From: CAZLYF01 sp964586835
Lineage (GTDB): Bacteria; Bacillota; Clostridia; Christensenellales; Aristaeellaceae
Direction: 5' to 3'
Length of the DNA stretch: 32,974 nt
NCBI GenBank assembly: GCA_964586835.1
Contig: CAZPIC010000026.1
Coordinates: 1 to 32,974 of the forward strand
Shown here: positions 7,853-16,098 of the stretch, piece after piece
How the letters are laid out: the number at the start of each line of letters is the position of its first letter
How positions within the stretch are numbered: position 1 is the stretch's first letter
Translations under genes and position numbers: made by a program
The notes under the pieces: generated by a model
Database searches by the model: none
Told to the model about the DNA's origin: nothing
What the model saw: only the letters and a program-made list of their open reading frames with translations

Positions 7853-8130
7853 GCATATTTTCGAGATTTCGAGCAGCGCGTTCACTTACCTCCTGAAAAC
7901 ACCCTGTCAACGAGGGACATGGGCCCTCTGCCGTCGTGAAAGCGTCATCCTGAAAGCCGCTTCAGGCGTACAATGGGCTGACTTGTCGACAAACAGGCTA
8001 ATATAGCAGCCTTGTCACGATCAGTCGTTGACAACAGGTGGCCTTCTATTCTATGAAATCAGGAGAAGAGCCCTTTGGGTCATGGGGGAGGATATCCGCT
8101 CCAACCGGAAGGTCCCAGCAGGGGATGTAC

Positions 8131-8159
8131 TTCACGGCCGGCGCCAAAGGCGGTACAAT
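8131..8159 (+). promoter_or_regulatory. Putative promoter of the NUDIX gene
   Basis: TTCACG (8131-8136), 17 bases, TACAAT (8154-8159). The -10 is good and the -35 fair. Transcription would begin about 50 bases before the chosen GTG start. Confidence 0.5.
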
Positions 8160-8215
8160 GAAGGGGAGAGCGGGGCGATCCTATGGGTACGGGACTGAAG
8201 CAAAGAGGTGAGTTT

Positions 8216-8851
8216 GTGTCGACTGGCGAAATGAAAGAATCTTTCCTGAGCGGTGAAACCATCTATCAGGGCAAGATCATACGCGTTGAGAAGTGGCGTG
8301 TCCTCCTGCCCGATGGCAGACAGGCTGACAGGGAAATCGTGATTCATCACGGAGCGGCAGCGGTCGTACCGGTTGATAGCAGGGGACGGGTGACCCTCGT
8401 GCGGCAGCACAGAGTTGCCGTGGGGATGCATACCTGGGAGATTCCTGCCGGGAAACTGGATACCCCTGAAGAGGATCCTTTGTGCTGCGCCAAGCGCGAG
8501 CTTGAAGAAGAGACAGGCTTGAGGGCAGCGTCCTGGAGACTTCTGATACATACAGTAACCACACCTGGTTTTTGTACGGAGAAGATTGCGCTGTATCTGG
8601 CCACGGGCTTGACGGAACACCAGGCGCATGCCGATCCTGACGAATTCCTGCACATCACGACGATGCCACTGGAGGCGGCAGCCGAGCTGGCTGCGGCCGG
8701 GGAGTTTAAAGACGCTAAGACTTGCCTGGGCCTCTTGCTCGCGCAGCGCGTGTACGCGTTGGACAAGCATCTTCCCCTGGTGGAAGGCCGAGTCAGCCAG
8801 GTGAAACCCAGCGCCTATCCCCTGATGAGACAGGCTGACGGACAGCCTTGA
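8216..8851 (+). CDS. NUDIX hydrolase, ADP-ribose pyrophosphatase-like
   Basis: The 211-residue protein belongs to the NUDIX family of Mg-dependent hydrolases that split nucleoside diphosphates linked to another group. The closest type by eye is the ADP-ribose pyrophosphatase (NudF/YqkG) group. The Nudix box runs from about residue 79 to 102 and ends in RELEEETGL. It has one extra residue between the first Gly and the first Glu compared with the textbook pattern. WEIPAGKLD just before it is typical of ADP-sugar hydrolases. I chose GTG 8216 because AGAGGTGAG lies just before it. ATG 8183 is in frame but has a poor ribosome site, and ATG 8231 is another option. A small membrane ORF follows 10 bases later. 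Confidence 0.88.
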   Translation: MSTGEMKESFLSGETIYQGKIIRVEKWRVLLPDGRQADREIVIHHGAAAVVPVDSRGRVTLVRQHRVAVGMHTWEIPAGKLDTPEEDPLCCAKRELEEETGLRAASWRLLIHTVTTPGFCTEKIALYLATGLTEHQAHADPDEFLHITTMPLEAAAELAAAGEFKDAKTCLGLLLAQRVYALDKHLPLVEGRVSQVKPSAYPLMRQADGQP

Positions 8852-8861
8852 GGAATGCTGT

Positions 8862-9026
8862 ATGAAAGGTAGACACAGGTGGGTCTATATTCTGTGGATC
8901 GTATTTCTTCTTCTCGTTCTTGTCTGTGGCGTGGCACTCCTACTGAACGGCGCCGTTTGGAATGCCCTGAGAATCGATGCGCTGGATGCAGGAGAAGCCG
9001 CTGCTCTTCGCCTGCTTGTGGCCTAA
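8862..9026 (+). CDS. Short single-pass membrane ORF, in frame with the next gene
   Basis: A 54-residue ORF begins with ATG 8862, preceded by TGAGGA at good spacing and 10 bases after the NUDIX stop. The N-terminus MKGRHRWVYILW is basic, then comes a strong transmembrane helix (about residues 9-28), then an Ala/Leu-rich helical stretch ending RLLVA. The TAA at 9024-9026 is in the same frame as the GNAT ORF that starts at 9033, with only two codons between. It may be a separate small membrane protein, or the N-terminal anchor of the GNAT protein cut off by a nonsense change (CAA to TAA would do it). No family recognised. Confidence 0.5.
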   Translation: MKGRHRWVYILWIVFLLLVLVCGVALLLNGAVWNALRIDALDAGEAAALRLLVA

Positions 9027-9032
9027 GAGCAG

Positions 9033-9749
9033 ATGCGCTTTCTTCTGGGCAGGATCCACTTGCCTGAGCAGGTCAGTGGGTCACAGGAGCGCCGCAATCT
9101 CAGAGTCCTGGCGCCGTTTTCTGTGGGTGTGCCATCGCTGTACACGCAGAGGCTCCTCCTGAGGGCACCTCGGCTCAGTGATGCTGCCGATGTATTCTTC
9201 TATTCGCAGGATCCTGAGGTTGCCCGCTATGTCCTATGGGATCCACACTTAAACATCGGGGAGAGCAGGGATTTTCTGCGGTCTCTGATCAGGAAAAACC
9301 GCGAAGGAGGGCCAAAGACCTTCATCATAGAGGAGAAATACGGCGGTCGGGCTGTGGGGACCATTGGCTTTGTGTGGCTCGATCAGGAAAACCAAAGCTG
9401 TGAAATCGGCTATTCCCTTGCACGCCCATGCTGGAATAAAGGGTACATGACGGAAGCCCTGCAAAGGCTGATTCGCTATGCTTTCGAGACGCTTGGCCTC
9501 AACAGGATTGAGGGACAGCACGATGTCCGTAACCCTGCCTCCGGTGCTGTGATGAGGCATGCAGGTATGCGCTGCGAGGGTCTTCTCCGACAGCGATTGT
9601 TCTGCAAGGGGGACTTTTCGGATGTCAGGCTCTACGCGCTTGTTCGGGAGGACTGGGAAGCGCTGGGGCAAAAGACTTCAGAGAAGGAAGATAGGAGCTC
9701 CGGAAAGCTGCCGGACGAGCAAGACAACACGATCAAGGGTCCCGATTGA
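9033..9749 (+). CDS. GNAT family N-acetyltransferase, RimJ/RimL-like
   Basis: The protein has the acetyl-CoA-dependent acyltransferase fold of the RimJ/RimL type, which acetylates protein N-termini or small amines. Visible landmarks are TQRLLLRAPRLSDA near residue 38, the core strand GTIGFVWLD, CEIGYSLARPCWNKGYMTEA (acetyl-CoA-binding region) and LNRIEGQHDVRNPASGAVMRHAGM. The acceptor is unknown. The domain begins only at about residue 34, so the first 33 residues are unexplained if translation starts at ATG 9033, whose ribosome site is weak. GTG 9123 would give a typical start. Alternatively the extra part is the linker from the in-frame membrane helix upstream. A charged tail of about 30 residues ends the protein. 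Confidence 0.85.
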   Translation: MRFLLGRIHLPEQVSGSQERRNLRVLAPFSVGVPSLYTQRLLLRAPRLSDAADVFFYSQDPEVARYVLWDPHLNIGESRDFLRSLIRKNREGGPKTFIIEEKYGGRAVGTIGFVWLDQENQSCEIGYSLARPCWNKGYMTEALQRLIRYAFETLGLNRIEGQHDVRNPASGAVMRHAGMRCEGLLRQRLFCKGDFSDVRLYALVREDWEALGQKTSEKEDRSSGKLPDEQDNTIKGPD

Positions 9750-9803
9750 GGGATCCGATGCGCAGCAAGCCCCGAAGTACCGCCTGAGAGGTGGCCGGCG
9801 CTC

Positions 9804-9832
9804 TTGTCTGGAGATAGAGAGTATGATAGCAT
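9804..9832 (+). promoter_or_regulatory. Possible promoter of the EF-G-like gene
   Basis: TTGTCT (9804-9809), 17 bases, TAGCAT (9827-9832), 53 bases before the start codon. Both boxes are partial matches, so this is tentative. Confidence 0.4.
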
Positions 9833-9884
9833 GAATCCCGATGCCTGAGATGGAATCTTTTGAGTAAATACAGGGGGAACGGAC

Positions 9885-11966
9885 ATGACGGAATATCAGA
9901 CCCGGGACATTCGCAATATTGCTCTCCTTGGCCATGGCAGCGAGGGGAAGACAACGCTGACGGAATCCCTGCTCTTTGCGTCGGGTGCCATCGACAGACA
10001 GGGGAAGGTTGAGGATGGAAGTACCGTGACTGACTTTGATCCTGAGGAATCAAAACGGGGGATTTCTATCAGCGCGGCTGTGGCTCCGGTCGAATGGAAG
10101 GGTGTCAAGGTCAATGTCATCGATGTCCCCGGCTATTTTGACTTCATTGGCGAGATGATGGGCCCGCTGCGCGTGGCACAGACAGTTGGCATCGTGATCA
10201 ACGCAGTCAACGGTTTGACCGTTGGCGCTGAGAAGGCCTGGGATTACGCCAGGCAAATGCAGGCGGGGTGTATGTTCATCGTCAATCAGATGGACCGAGA
10301 AAATGCGAGCTTTGAGAAAGTCCTCGCCCAGCTGAGGTCCACATATGGCTCCGGCGTCGTCCCCCTGATTCTTCCGATCGGATCGGGGACAAAGTTCAGG
10401 GGTGTCGTCAATGCGCTTGAGAACAAGGCTTTTGAAGGATCAGGAAAGGCGTGTGAGGAGATTCCGGTGCCCGAAGAGCTCTCCGGGATGATCGCGGAAG
10501 CCGTCAGCGAAATCACCGAGGCAGCTGCCGAGGCGGACGATCACTTGCTTGAAAAGTACTTTGAGGCAGGCGAACTGACCCATGAAGAAGTGCTGGTTGG
10601 CTTCCGTGCCGGCATGAAGAGCAGGAAGATTGTCCCCGTGGTCGTGTGTTCAGCTGCGACCGGAACGGGGGCGCCTGCCCTTCTGGACATGATCAAGGAC
10701 TATCTCAATTCGCCGGAAGGAACCTCCTCTGAAGGTGTCGATCCGAAATCCGGCGAGCCGGTCACCCGTCACTGCAAGGCGGAAGCTCCTTTCTCTGCCT
10801 TTGTGTTCAAGACCGTTACGGACCCCTTTGTCGGCAAGCTTTCCCTGTTTAGGGTGTTTTCCGGCACGTTGTCGCCAGCTTCAGCGTTGTATAACCCCAA
10901 CAGCGATAAGGCGGAGAAGCCGGGGGGTTTGTTCATGCTGAGGGGTAAGAAGCAGACGCCGGTACAAAAACTCTTCGCTGGAGACATAGGCGCTCTTTCT
11001 AAACTGCAGTTCACCACCACCGGGGATACCCTCTGCGATCCATCCGCTCCAGTGCGCTATCCGGACCTTGTGTTCCCTGTCCCCTGCTTCACGAAGGCTG
11101 TCTTTGCAGCCAAGCAGGGGGAGGAGGACAAGGTTTTCTCGGGACTTAACCGCCTGCTGGAGGAGGATCCCTCGATCAGGATTGAGAAAAACCAGGAAAC
11201 AACGGAGACTCTGCTGTCCGGGCAGGGAGACCTGCACCTGGATGTGATTCGGGCAAAACTGGCGTCGAAATTCGGTGCAAACGCTGTTTTGCAGGATCCC
11301 AAGATTCCCTACAGGGAAACGATCAGAAAAACGGTGACAGCCCAGGGCAGGCATAAAAAACAAACGGGAGGGCATGGCCAGTTCGGTGACGTTTGGATTG
11401 AGTTTTCTCCCATCGGGGACACAAACGTAGAGTTTGAGTTTGTTGACGCAGTCGTTGGAGGTGTCGTCCCAAGGAACTTTATCCCCTCCGTTGAAAAGGG
11501 CTTGAGGGAGAATATCGTCAAGGGCGTGCTGGCAGGCTATCCCATGGTAGGGCTTCGGGCGAAACTCTATGATGGCAGCTACCACTCGGTGGACTCGTCA
11601 GAGATGGCGTTTAAGACGGCAGCCCGCATCGCCTATAGGAAGGGCTGCACGGAAGCGAGCCCTGTCCTTTTAGAACCCATCGTGCGCATTGAAGTGCTGG
11701 TACCGGACGAGTATATGGGTGACATCATGGGCGATATCAATAAAAGGCGGGGCAGGATTATGGGCATGAGTCAGGTGCATGGCCAGCAGCAGGTCGTGGC
11801 CGAGCTACCCATGTCTGAGACGTTTAAATACGCGACAGACCTGCGCTCCATGACGCAGGCGAGAGGCAGCTTTTCCATGAGCTTTGAGCGATACGAGGAG
11901 GCCCCTCCGGAGGTCTCAAAGAAGATCATCGAAAGTGCCCAGAAAGAAGAAGAAGCAGAAGACTGA
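9885..11966 (+). CDS. Elongation factor G-like GTPase (EF-G2 type)
   Basis: This 693-residue protein has the full five-domain plan of EF-G: the GTPase domain, domain II, and a C-terminal half including GGHGQFGDVWIEF (domain IV) and LVPDEYMGDIMGDINKRRGR (domain V). Canonical EF-G moves tRNA and mRNA through the ribosome. Here the GTPase motifs are off consensus. The P-loop reads GHGSEGKTT (16-24) rather than the usual AHIDAGKTT. G3 reads DVPGYF (80-85), where EF-G has DTPGHV, so the catalytic His is Tyr. G4 is NQMD (134-137). These are hallmarks of the EF-G-like paralogue family (as in mycobacterial FusA2), which is not the main translocase. Its role is unsettled. The canonical fusA should be elsewhere. 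CAGGGGGAAC precedes ATG. It stands alone between a weak promoter and a shared terminator. Confidence 0.92.
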   Translation: MTEYQTRDIRNIALLGHGSEGKTTLTESLLFASGAIDRQGKVEDGSTVTDFDPEESKRGISISAAVAPVEWKGVKVNVIDVPGYFDFIGEMMGPLRVAQTVGIVINAVNGLTVGAEKAWDYARQMQAGCMFIVNQMDRENASFEKVLAQLRSTYGSGVVPLILPIGSGTKFRGVVNALENKAFEGSGKACEEIPVPEELSGMIAEAVSEITEAAAEADDHLLEKYFEAGELTHEEVLVGFRAGMKSRKIVPVVVCSAATGTGAPALLDMIKDYLNSPEGTSSEGVDPKSGEPVTRHCKAEAPFSAFVFKTVTDPFVGKLSLFRVFSGTLSPASALYNPNSDKAEKPGGLFMLRGKKQTPVQKLFAGDIGALSKLQFTTTGDTLCDPSAPVRYPDLVFPVPCFTKAVFAAKQGEEDKVFSGLNRLLEEDPSIRIEKNQETTETLLSGQGDLHLDVIRAKLASKFGANAVLQDPKIPYRETIRKTVTAQGRHKKQTGGHGQFGDVWIEFSPIGDTNVEFEFVDAVVGGVVPRNFIPSVEKGLRENIVKGVLAGYPMVGLRAKLYDGSYHSVDSSEMAFKTAARIAYRKGCTEASPVLLEPIVRIEVLVPDEYMGDIMGDINKRRGRIMGMSQVHGQQQVVAELPMSETFKYATDLRSMTQARGSFSMSFERYEEAPPEVSKKIIESAQKEEEAED

Positions 11967-11982
11967 ATGGAAAACTGCACTG

Positions 11983-12016
11983 CGCAGACACCCGCCCGAT
12001 CGGGCGGGTGTCTGCG
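11983..12016. terminator. Bidirectional terminator hairpin
   Basis: A 16-base arm (11983-11998) is exactly complementary to 12001-12016. With a 4-base loop the stem is about 15 bp and very GC-rich. It sits 16 bases after the EF-G-like stop and 8 bases after the end of the convergent comEA-like gene. T-tracts are short on both sides (TTCATGGTTT on plus, TTTTCC on minus after a gap). Confidence 0.75.
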
Positions 12017-12024
12017 TTCATGGT

Positions 12025-12372
12025 TTATGGCACCACTACGAGGCTGCGGAGGGCCTCAAGCCTCTTGTCGCCAATCCCATTGATGGTCTTCAGGTCCTCA
12101 ACAAAGTAAAAGGGTGTCCCGTCCCGAGCTTCCATGATCCGCTCCGCGATCTTCAGGCTGATGCCTGGCAGGCGCATCAACTCCTCTTTGCTGGCTGTGT
12201 TAACATGGACACCTTCTTCGGACACGAACGGGACGGGGGTATGGTGCGCCCTCGGTTCTGCAGCGACCGTGAAGGTGCTCGTAGAAGGCAGAGTATCCCG
12301 AAAAGCCGCTGCCAGGCACAGCAGGGCTGTCAGAACGCATATGGATACACAGACTGTGCCGACAGTGCGCAC
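12025..12372 (-). CDS. ComEA-like helix-hairpin-helix protein
   Basis: The protein has an N-terminal membrane anchor (VGTVCVSICVLTALLCLAAA), a short linker and two C-terminal helix-hairpin-helix motifs: VNTASKEELMRLPGISLKIA and FYFVEDLKTINGIGDKRLEAL. This is the plan of ComEA, the surface DNA receptor of natural transformation, though similar proteins exist without competence. It follows cysS on the same strand. The frame is open to ATG 12432, which would overlap cysS by 50 bases. I prefer GTG 12372, which has GAGGG six bases upstream, starts 10 bases after the cysS stop and gives a clean anchor of about 115 residues in total. No other competence genes are in the window. Confidence 0.8.
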   Translation of the reverse strand: MRTVGTVCVSICVLTALLCLAAAFRDTLPSTSTFTVAAEPRAHHTPVPFVSEEGVHVNTASKEELMRLPGISLKIAERIMEARDGTPFYFVEDLKTINGIGDKRLEALRSLVVVP

Positions 12373-12382
12373 GCAGAACCCT

Positions 12383-13780
12383 CTATGTCTTTTTCCGTAC
12401 CTTCTGCCCACGGGGCGTGTCCTCCACGACATATCCAGCTTGAATCAGCCTGGCCCTTAAGCTGTCACTGAGGATCCAGTCCTTGTTTTTCCTGGCCTCT
12501 TCCCGCTGAGAAGCTAAAGAGAGGATCTCTTCAGGCAGCTCCGCCGGGCTTTGTGAAAGGAGGCCCAGCACGGAGGCAAGTGACAGCAGCGTGTCAAGCG
12601 CCGCAGAAACGGCAGGAGGGGCTGACTGTTCATCCAGCGTGACGAAACAGTCGCGGACGAGATCAAAGAGGACGCCGACCGCTTCTGCTGTGTTGAGGTC
12701 GTCATCCATGGCGTCTGTAAAGCGCGTCCTGACGATGCTGACCCGGTCCATAAAAGCGATTTCCTGCGGGGAGAGAATCCCTGGTCCGTTGTGCAAGAGA
12801 AGGGCTTCAAGCCTGTCCCTGGCGCCATAAAGCCTAGAGAGAGACGCACTCGCCTGCGTGACAGCCTCCCTGCTGAAATTCAGCGGGCTTCTGTAGTGCG
12901 CCGACAGCATGAACAGACGGATTGCCTCGGGGTCATATGTTTTCAGGATGTCGCGCACAGTGAAGAAATTGCCGGCTGACTTTGACATTTTTTCTTCGTC
13001 GATGTGAATAAACCCGTTGTGCATCCAGTACCTAACAAAGGGTTTCCCGGTTGCACCCTCGCTCTGCGCAACTTCATTTTCGTGATGGGGAAACAGCAGG
13101 TCTTTCCCTCCGCCGTGGATGTCAAAGGTTTCGCCCAGATAGGTCATGCTCATGGCGCTGCACTCGACATGCCATCCGGGGCGCCCCTTTCCCCAGGGGC
13201 TGTCCCAGAAAGGCTCTCCGGGCTTCCAGGCTTTCCAAAGAACAAAGTCTGCGGGGGATTGCTTTTCCTCGCCCGATTCCACCCTTGCGCCGGCGGCGAG
13301 CTCGTCCATATTCTGACCGGAAAGCTTGCCGTATCCAGGAAATGCTGCCGTGTCAAAATAGACATTCCCGCCGGATTCATACGCCAGGCTGCGAGCAAAC
13401 AGCCGCTCGATCAGCTGGATGATCTGGGGGATGTGCTCTGTCGCACGGGGATGTACCGTGGCCGGCCTGATGCCCAGCGCCGAGGCATCCCTGAAATACT
13501 CATCGATGAAACGATCGCCCAGCTCTTTCACCGTGATGCCTTCGGCGTTGGCACGGTCGATCATCTTGTCATCAATGTCTGTGAAGTTCTGAACGAAGGT
13601 GACCTCCATCCCCCTGAATTCAAGGTAGCGCCTTAACAGGTCAAAGAAGATGAGCATGCGCGCATTTCCGACATGAAAATAGTCGTATACAGTCGTCCCG
13701 CAGGCGTAGAGGCCGACCTTTCCTTCCCGGAGCGGAACAAAGGTCTCTTTCTTTCTTGTTTTACTGTTAAAAAGCAGCAT
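12383..13780 (-). CDS. cysS: Cysteinyl-tRNA synthetase
   Basis: CysRS charges tRNA-Cys with cysteine. The 465-residue class I enzyme is complete. It has zinc ligands C27, C207, H232 and E236 (in PHHENE), the HIGH-type motif HVGN (36-39) after YACGTTVYDYF, and KMSKS (264-268) in the catalytic loop. The C-terminal anticodon-binding region ends DTPRGQKVRKKT. The start is ATG 13780, with GGGGGGC five bases before it. The longer frame to 13825 lies inside the leader RNA. Expression is controlled by the T-box leader just upstream, which responds to uncharged tRNA-Cys. A ComEA-like gene follows. Confidence 0.97.
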   Translation of the reverse strand: MLLFNSKTRKKETFVPLREGKVGLYACGTTVYDYFHVGNARMLIFFDLLRRYLEFRGMEVTFVQNFTDIDDKMIDRANAEGITVKELGDRFIDEYFRDASALGIRPATVHPRATEHIPQIIQLIERLFARSLAYESGGNVYFDTAAFPGYGKLSGQNMDELAAGARVESGEEKQSPADFVLWKAWKPGEPFWDSPWGKGRPGWHVECSAMSMTYLGETFDIHGGGKDLLFPHHENEVAQSEGATGKPFVRYWMHNGFIHIDEEKMSKSAGNFFTVRDILKTYDPEAIRLFMLSAHYRSPLNFSREAVTQASASLSRLYGARDRLEALLLHNGPGILSPQEIAFMDRVSIVRTRFTDAMDDDLNTAEAVGVLFDLVRDCFVTLDEQSAPPAVSAALDTLLSLASVLGLLSQSPAELPEEILSLASQREEARKNKDWILSDSLRARLIQAGYVVEDTPRGQKVRKKT

Positions 13781-13795
13781 GGATGCCCCCCATTC

Positions 13796-14027
13796 ACGCA
13801 GTGATAACAAAAACACCGCCTCCATTCAGAGACGGCATAACCGCGGTTCCACTCCGATTAAAACGCCAGTGCGCTTTCACTCAACTCCGCTATAACGCAG
13901 CGCAGCGGGAACCTTTTGATCAGTTCCTGGCTCCCGGGTGCACAGCTCACACGCGTGAGACCGCTTCCAGCCTGGGGCGGTCCTCTCTTGTTCACGTTGA
14001 TGGAGAGCCTCTTCCGTTCACAGCCGG
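13796..14027 (-). promoter_or_regulatory. T-box riboswitch, cysteine-specific, with terminator
   Basis: The 5' leader of cysS is a T-box element that senses uncharged tRNA-Cys. The conserved T-box sequence GGAGTGGAACCGCGG lies at 13857-13842 on minus. Stem I is bounded by GCTCCGG and its partner CCGGGAGC. In the 3' side of stem I the codon TGC (13942-13940), followed by A, is the likely specifier, matching cysteine. The T-box is followed by a terminator: an arm at 13836-13829 pairs with 13822-13815 and is followed by GTTTTTGTT. When tRNA-Cys is uncharged, antitermination should allow cysS transcription. A promoter lies directly upstream. Confidence 0.88.
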
Positions 14028-14031
14028 AGCT

Positions 14032-14061
14032 ATCATAGAGGACGGAAAGCCCAGGTGTCAA
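14032..14061 (-). promoter_or_regulatory. Promoter of cysS, overlapping the ppk stop
   Basis: On minus: TTGACA (14061-14056), 18 bases, TATGAT (14037-14032). This is a near-consensus promoter whose -35 box overlaps the last codons of ppk. It would start the T-box leader near 14026, so cysS is expressed independently of ppk. Confidence 0.8.
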
Positions 14062-16094
14062 GGTGGCCATGGGTTTTTACACAGGAGAATTTCCTGGGAG
14101 TTGAGCTCCTTCCCGTCTGACCTACGGCGGGTGTATTCCCCCTGTGTATTGAGTTCCCAGGATTTCTGATTGTCTGAAAATTCAAGCTCTATCGTTCGCA
14201 CGATCCTGTCGCGGAGAGCGGCGTCTTTCACCGGAGCGGCCAGTTCGATGCGCCTGTCCAGGTTACGGGGCATCAGGTCGGCAGAGGAGAGGAAAACCTC
14301 CCTGTCGCCCGCGTTTTCAAAGATAAATACACGTGTATGCTCCAGAAATCTCCCGACAATGCTTCGAATGACGAGACGACCGTCCACGTCTGGCCGTGCA
14401 CAGCAGATGCCTCTGACAAGGAGGTGAATGTGGACTCCCGCCTCTGCAGCAAGATACAGCGACGCGATGGTCTTGCGATCAGAAAGGGAATTGACTTTGA
14501 TCGCGATGCGGGCGGGGAGGCCGGACAAAGCGTGTTGACGTTCGCGGTCGATGAGGGACAACAGGCGTGACCGCATGGAAAAGGGCGCCACGATCAGGCA
14601 CTTCAGAGGGGACGTAAGGCTGTAGCCCGTGATCATGTTGAAAAAAGAACCGGCATCCTCGCCCATGTCTCTGTCGCAGGTCATGATGCCCATATCCGTA
14701 TAGGTTTTCGCGGTCGAGTCGTTGTAGTTGCCCGTACCGACATGGACATAACGACTCAGCCCTTCCGCTTCCCGGCGCACAACGAGGGTGATCTTGCTGT
14801 GCGTCTTCCATGCTGGTACGCCATAAAGCACATGGCATCCAGCTTTTTCGAGCACTCTGCTCCAGGCGAGGTTGCTTTCCTCATCAAAGCGGGCGCGGAC
14901 CTCGATGAGCACGGTCACCTGCTTGCCGTTCCTGGCTGCCTGGGCGAGAAGCGGAATGAATGGGCTTTCGCTGCTGATACGGTACAGGGTCTGCTTGATG
15001 GCGAGCACCTGTGGATCACTTGCAGCTTCGCGAATGAGGCGAAGGACAGGTTCAAAGCTGTCATAGGGGTGGTAGAAAAACAGATCCCTCTTTGCGATGG
15101 TTCGAAAGATGGACTCGTTCGCTGCAAGCAGAGGGGGGATACGTGGCTTGAAAGAAGCGTAGCGCAGTGCGTCGAAACCTTCCAGCGCATACACTTCCCT
15201 GGCCAGAAAGCCCAAGTCCAGCGGCCCCTCGCATCGCACAAGCAGCGGTTTCCCGAGCTTCAGCAGGCCCCTCAGGCGCCTGAGTAAAGGCAGGCTGTGC
15301 GCTTTTAGCGCCTCCAGGCGCGTCACCCTTCCCGAGGACCTTTTTCGGAGGCTCCGGCCTGTGGCGTCTGCGATCATGTCACGATGCTCCACTGAAACGG
15401 GGACATCCGTATGGCGGGTGATGCGCAGTGGGAAGACGCTGAGCGACGAGAAGGGGGAAAAAAGGCGGTCTGCAAAGAAGGAGATGGCGTCCTCCAAAAG
15501 GACGCCTCTTGCCTTGCCTGCATCCATGGGAAGAAAGATCACGCGGCCCAGCCCCGAAGGAACAGGGAGGATGCCCAATACGGGAGGCGTGGACGCGGGG
15601 GCGCGCAGGCAAAAGACGAGGGTGATGGACCGCGCAGCGAGGAGCGGAAAGGGGCGCGAAGGATGGAGGATGCGGGGGGTTAGTACAGGCAACATGTACT
15701 TCTCAAAGAAGGAAGCGAGCCACAGATGCTGGGCCCCAGTCAGCTGCTCTGGCTGCAGAAGCGCGATGCCGTGCTCCGCAAGCAAGGGGAGCAGCTCGGT
15801 CCGATAGGCGTTATAGAGCTCATGGGTCTGTGCCTGGGCAAGCCTGTGGATCTTTTTCAGCAGATGGAAGGCAGCCCTTGAAGAGCGATGCTGCCGTGGC
15901 TTGCCCGTCCTTGCCTTCCTGCCCAGCTTTCCAACGCGTACCATGAAGAACGCATCCAGGTTCGTAGCCGCGATGGACAGGAATCTGGCCCTCTCCAGCG
16001 GCGGATTGCGGGGATTTCTTCCTTCCGCGATGACACGGGCGTTGAACTTGAGCCAGCTGATGTCACGGTTTTCAAATACCCATCGCTTGCGCAT
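14058..16094 (-). CDS. ppk1: Polyphosphate kinase 1
   Basis: PPK1 reversibly moves the terminal phosphate of ATP onto inorganic polyphosphate. The 678-residue protein has the N-terminal domain (FENRDISWLKFNARV), a middle head domain and two phospholipase-D-like catalytic domains. The autophosphorylated histidine is H432 in KTHSKI, matching H435 of the E. coli enzyme. The second essential histidine is H586 in IVGRFLEHTRVF. YVHVGTGNYNDSTAKTYTD and DMGEDAGSFFNMITGYS are signature stretches. Length is typical. ATG 16094 follows GGAAGGATAGG and lies 4 bases after the phosphoesterase stop, so the two form one operon. Polyphosphate storage next to a glycogen operon suggests an energy-reserve theme. 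Confidence 0.96.
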   Translation of the reverse strand: MRKRWVFENRDISWLKFNARVIAEGRNPRNPPLERARFLSIAATNLDAFFMVRVGKLGRKARTGKPRQHRSSRAAFHLLKKIHRLAQAQTHELYNAYRTELLPLLAEHGIALLQPEQLTGAQHLWLASFFEKYMLPVLTPRILHPSRPFPLLAARSITLVFCLRAPASTPPVLGILPVPSGLGRVIFLPMDAGKARGVLLEDAISFFADRLFSPFSSLSVFPLRITRHTDVPVSVEHRDMIADATGRSLRKRSSGRVTRLEALKAHSLPLLRRLRGLLKLGKPLLVRCEGPLDLGFLAREVYALEGFDALRYASFKPRIPPLLAANESIFRTIAKRDLFFYHPYDSFEPVLRLIREAASDPQVLAIKQTLYRISSESPFIPLLAQAARNGKQVTVLIEVRARFDEESNLAWSRVLEKAGCHVLYGVPAWKTHSKITLVVRREAEGLSRYVHVGTGNYNDSTAKTYTDMGIMTCDRDMGEDAGSFFNMITGYSLTSPLKCLIVAPFSMRSRLLSLIDRERQHALSGLPARIAIKVNSLSDRKTIASLYLAAEAGVHIHLLVRGICCARPDVDGRLVIRSIVGRFLEHTRVFIFENAGDREVFLSSADLMPRNLDRRIELAAPVKDAALRDRIVRTIELEFSDNQKSWELNTQGEYTRRRSDGKELNSQEILLCKNPWPP

Positions 16095-16098
16095 GCCA

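Noticed and set aside
7820..7885. Minus-strand 21-codon ORF with a strong AGGAGGT site upstream of rpsF
   Set aside because: Its end overlaps the rpsF promoter and its composition is not distinctive. It could be a leader peptide, but nothing supports translation.
8053..8211. Plus-strand ORF of about 52 codons before the NUDIX gene
   Set aside because: It spans the NUDIX promoter in another frame and has no protein-like features.
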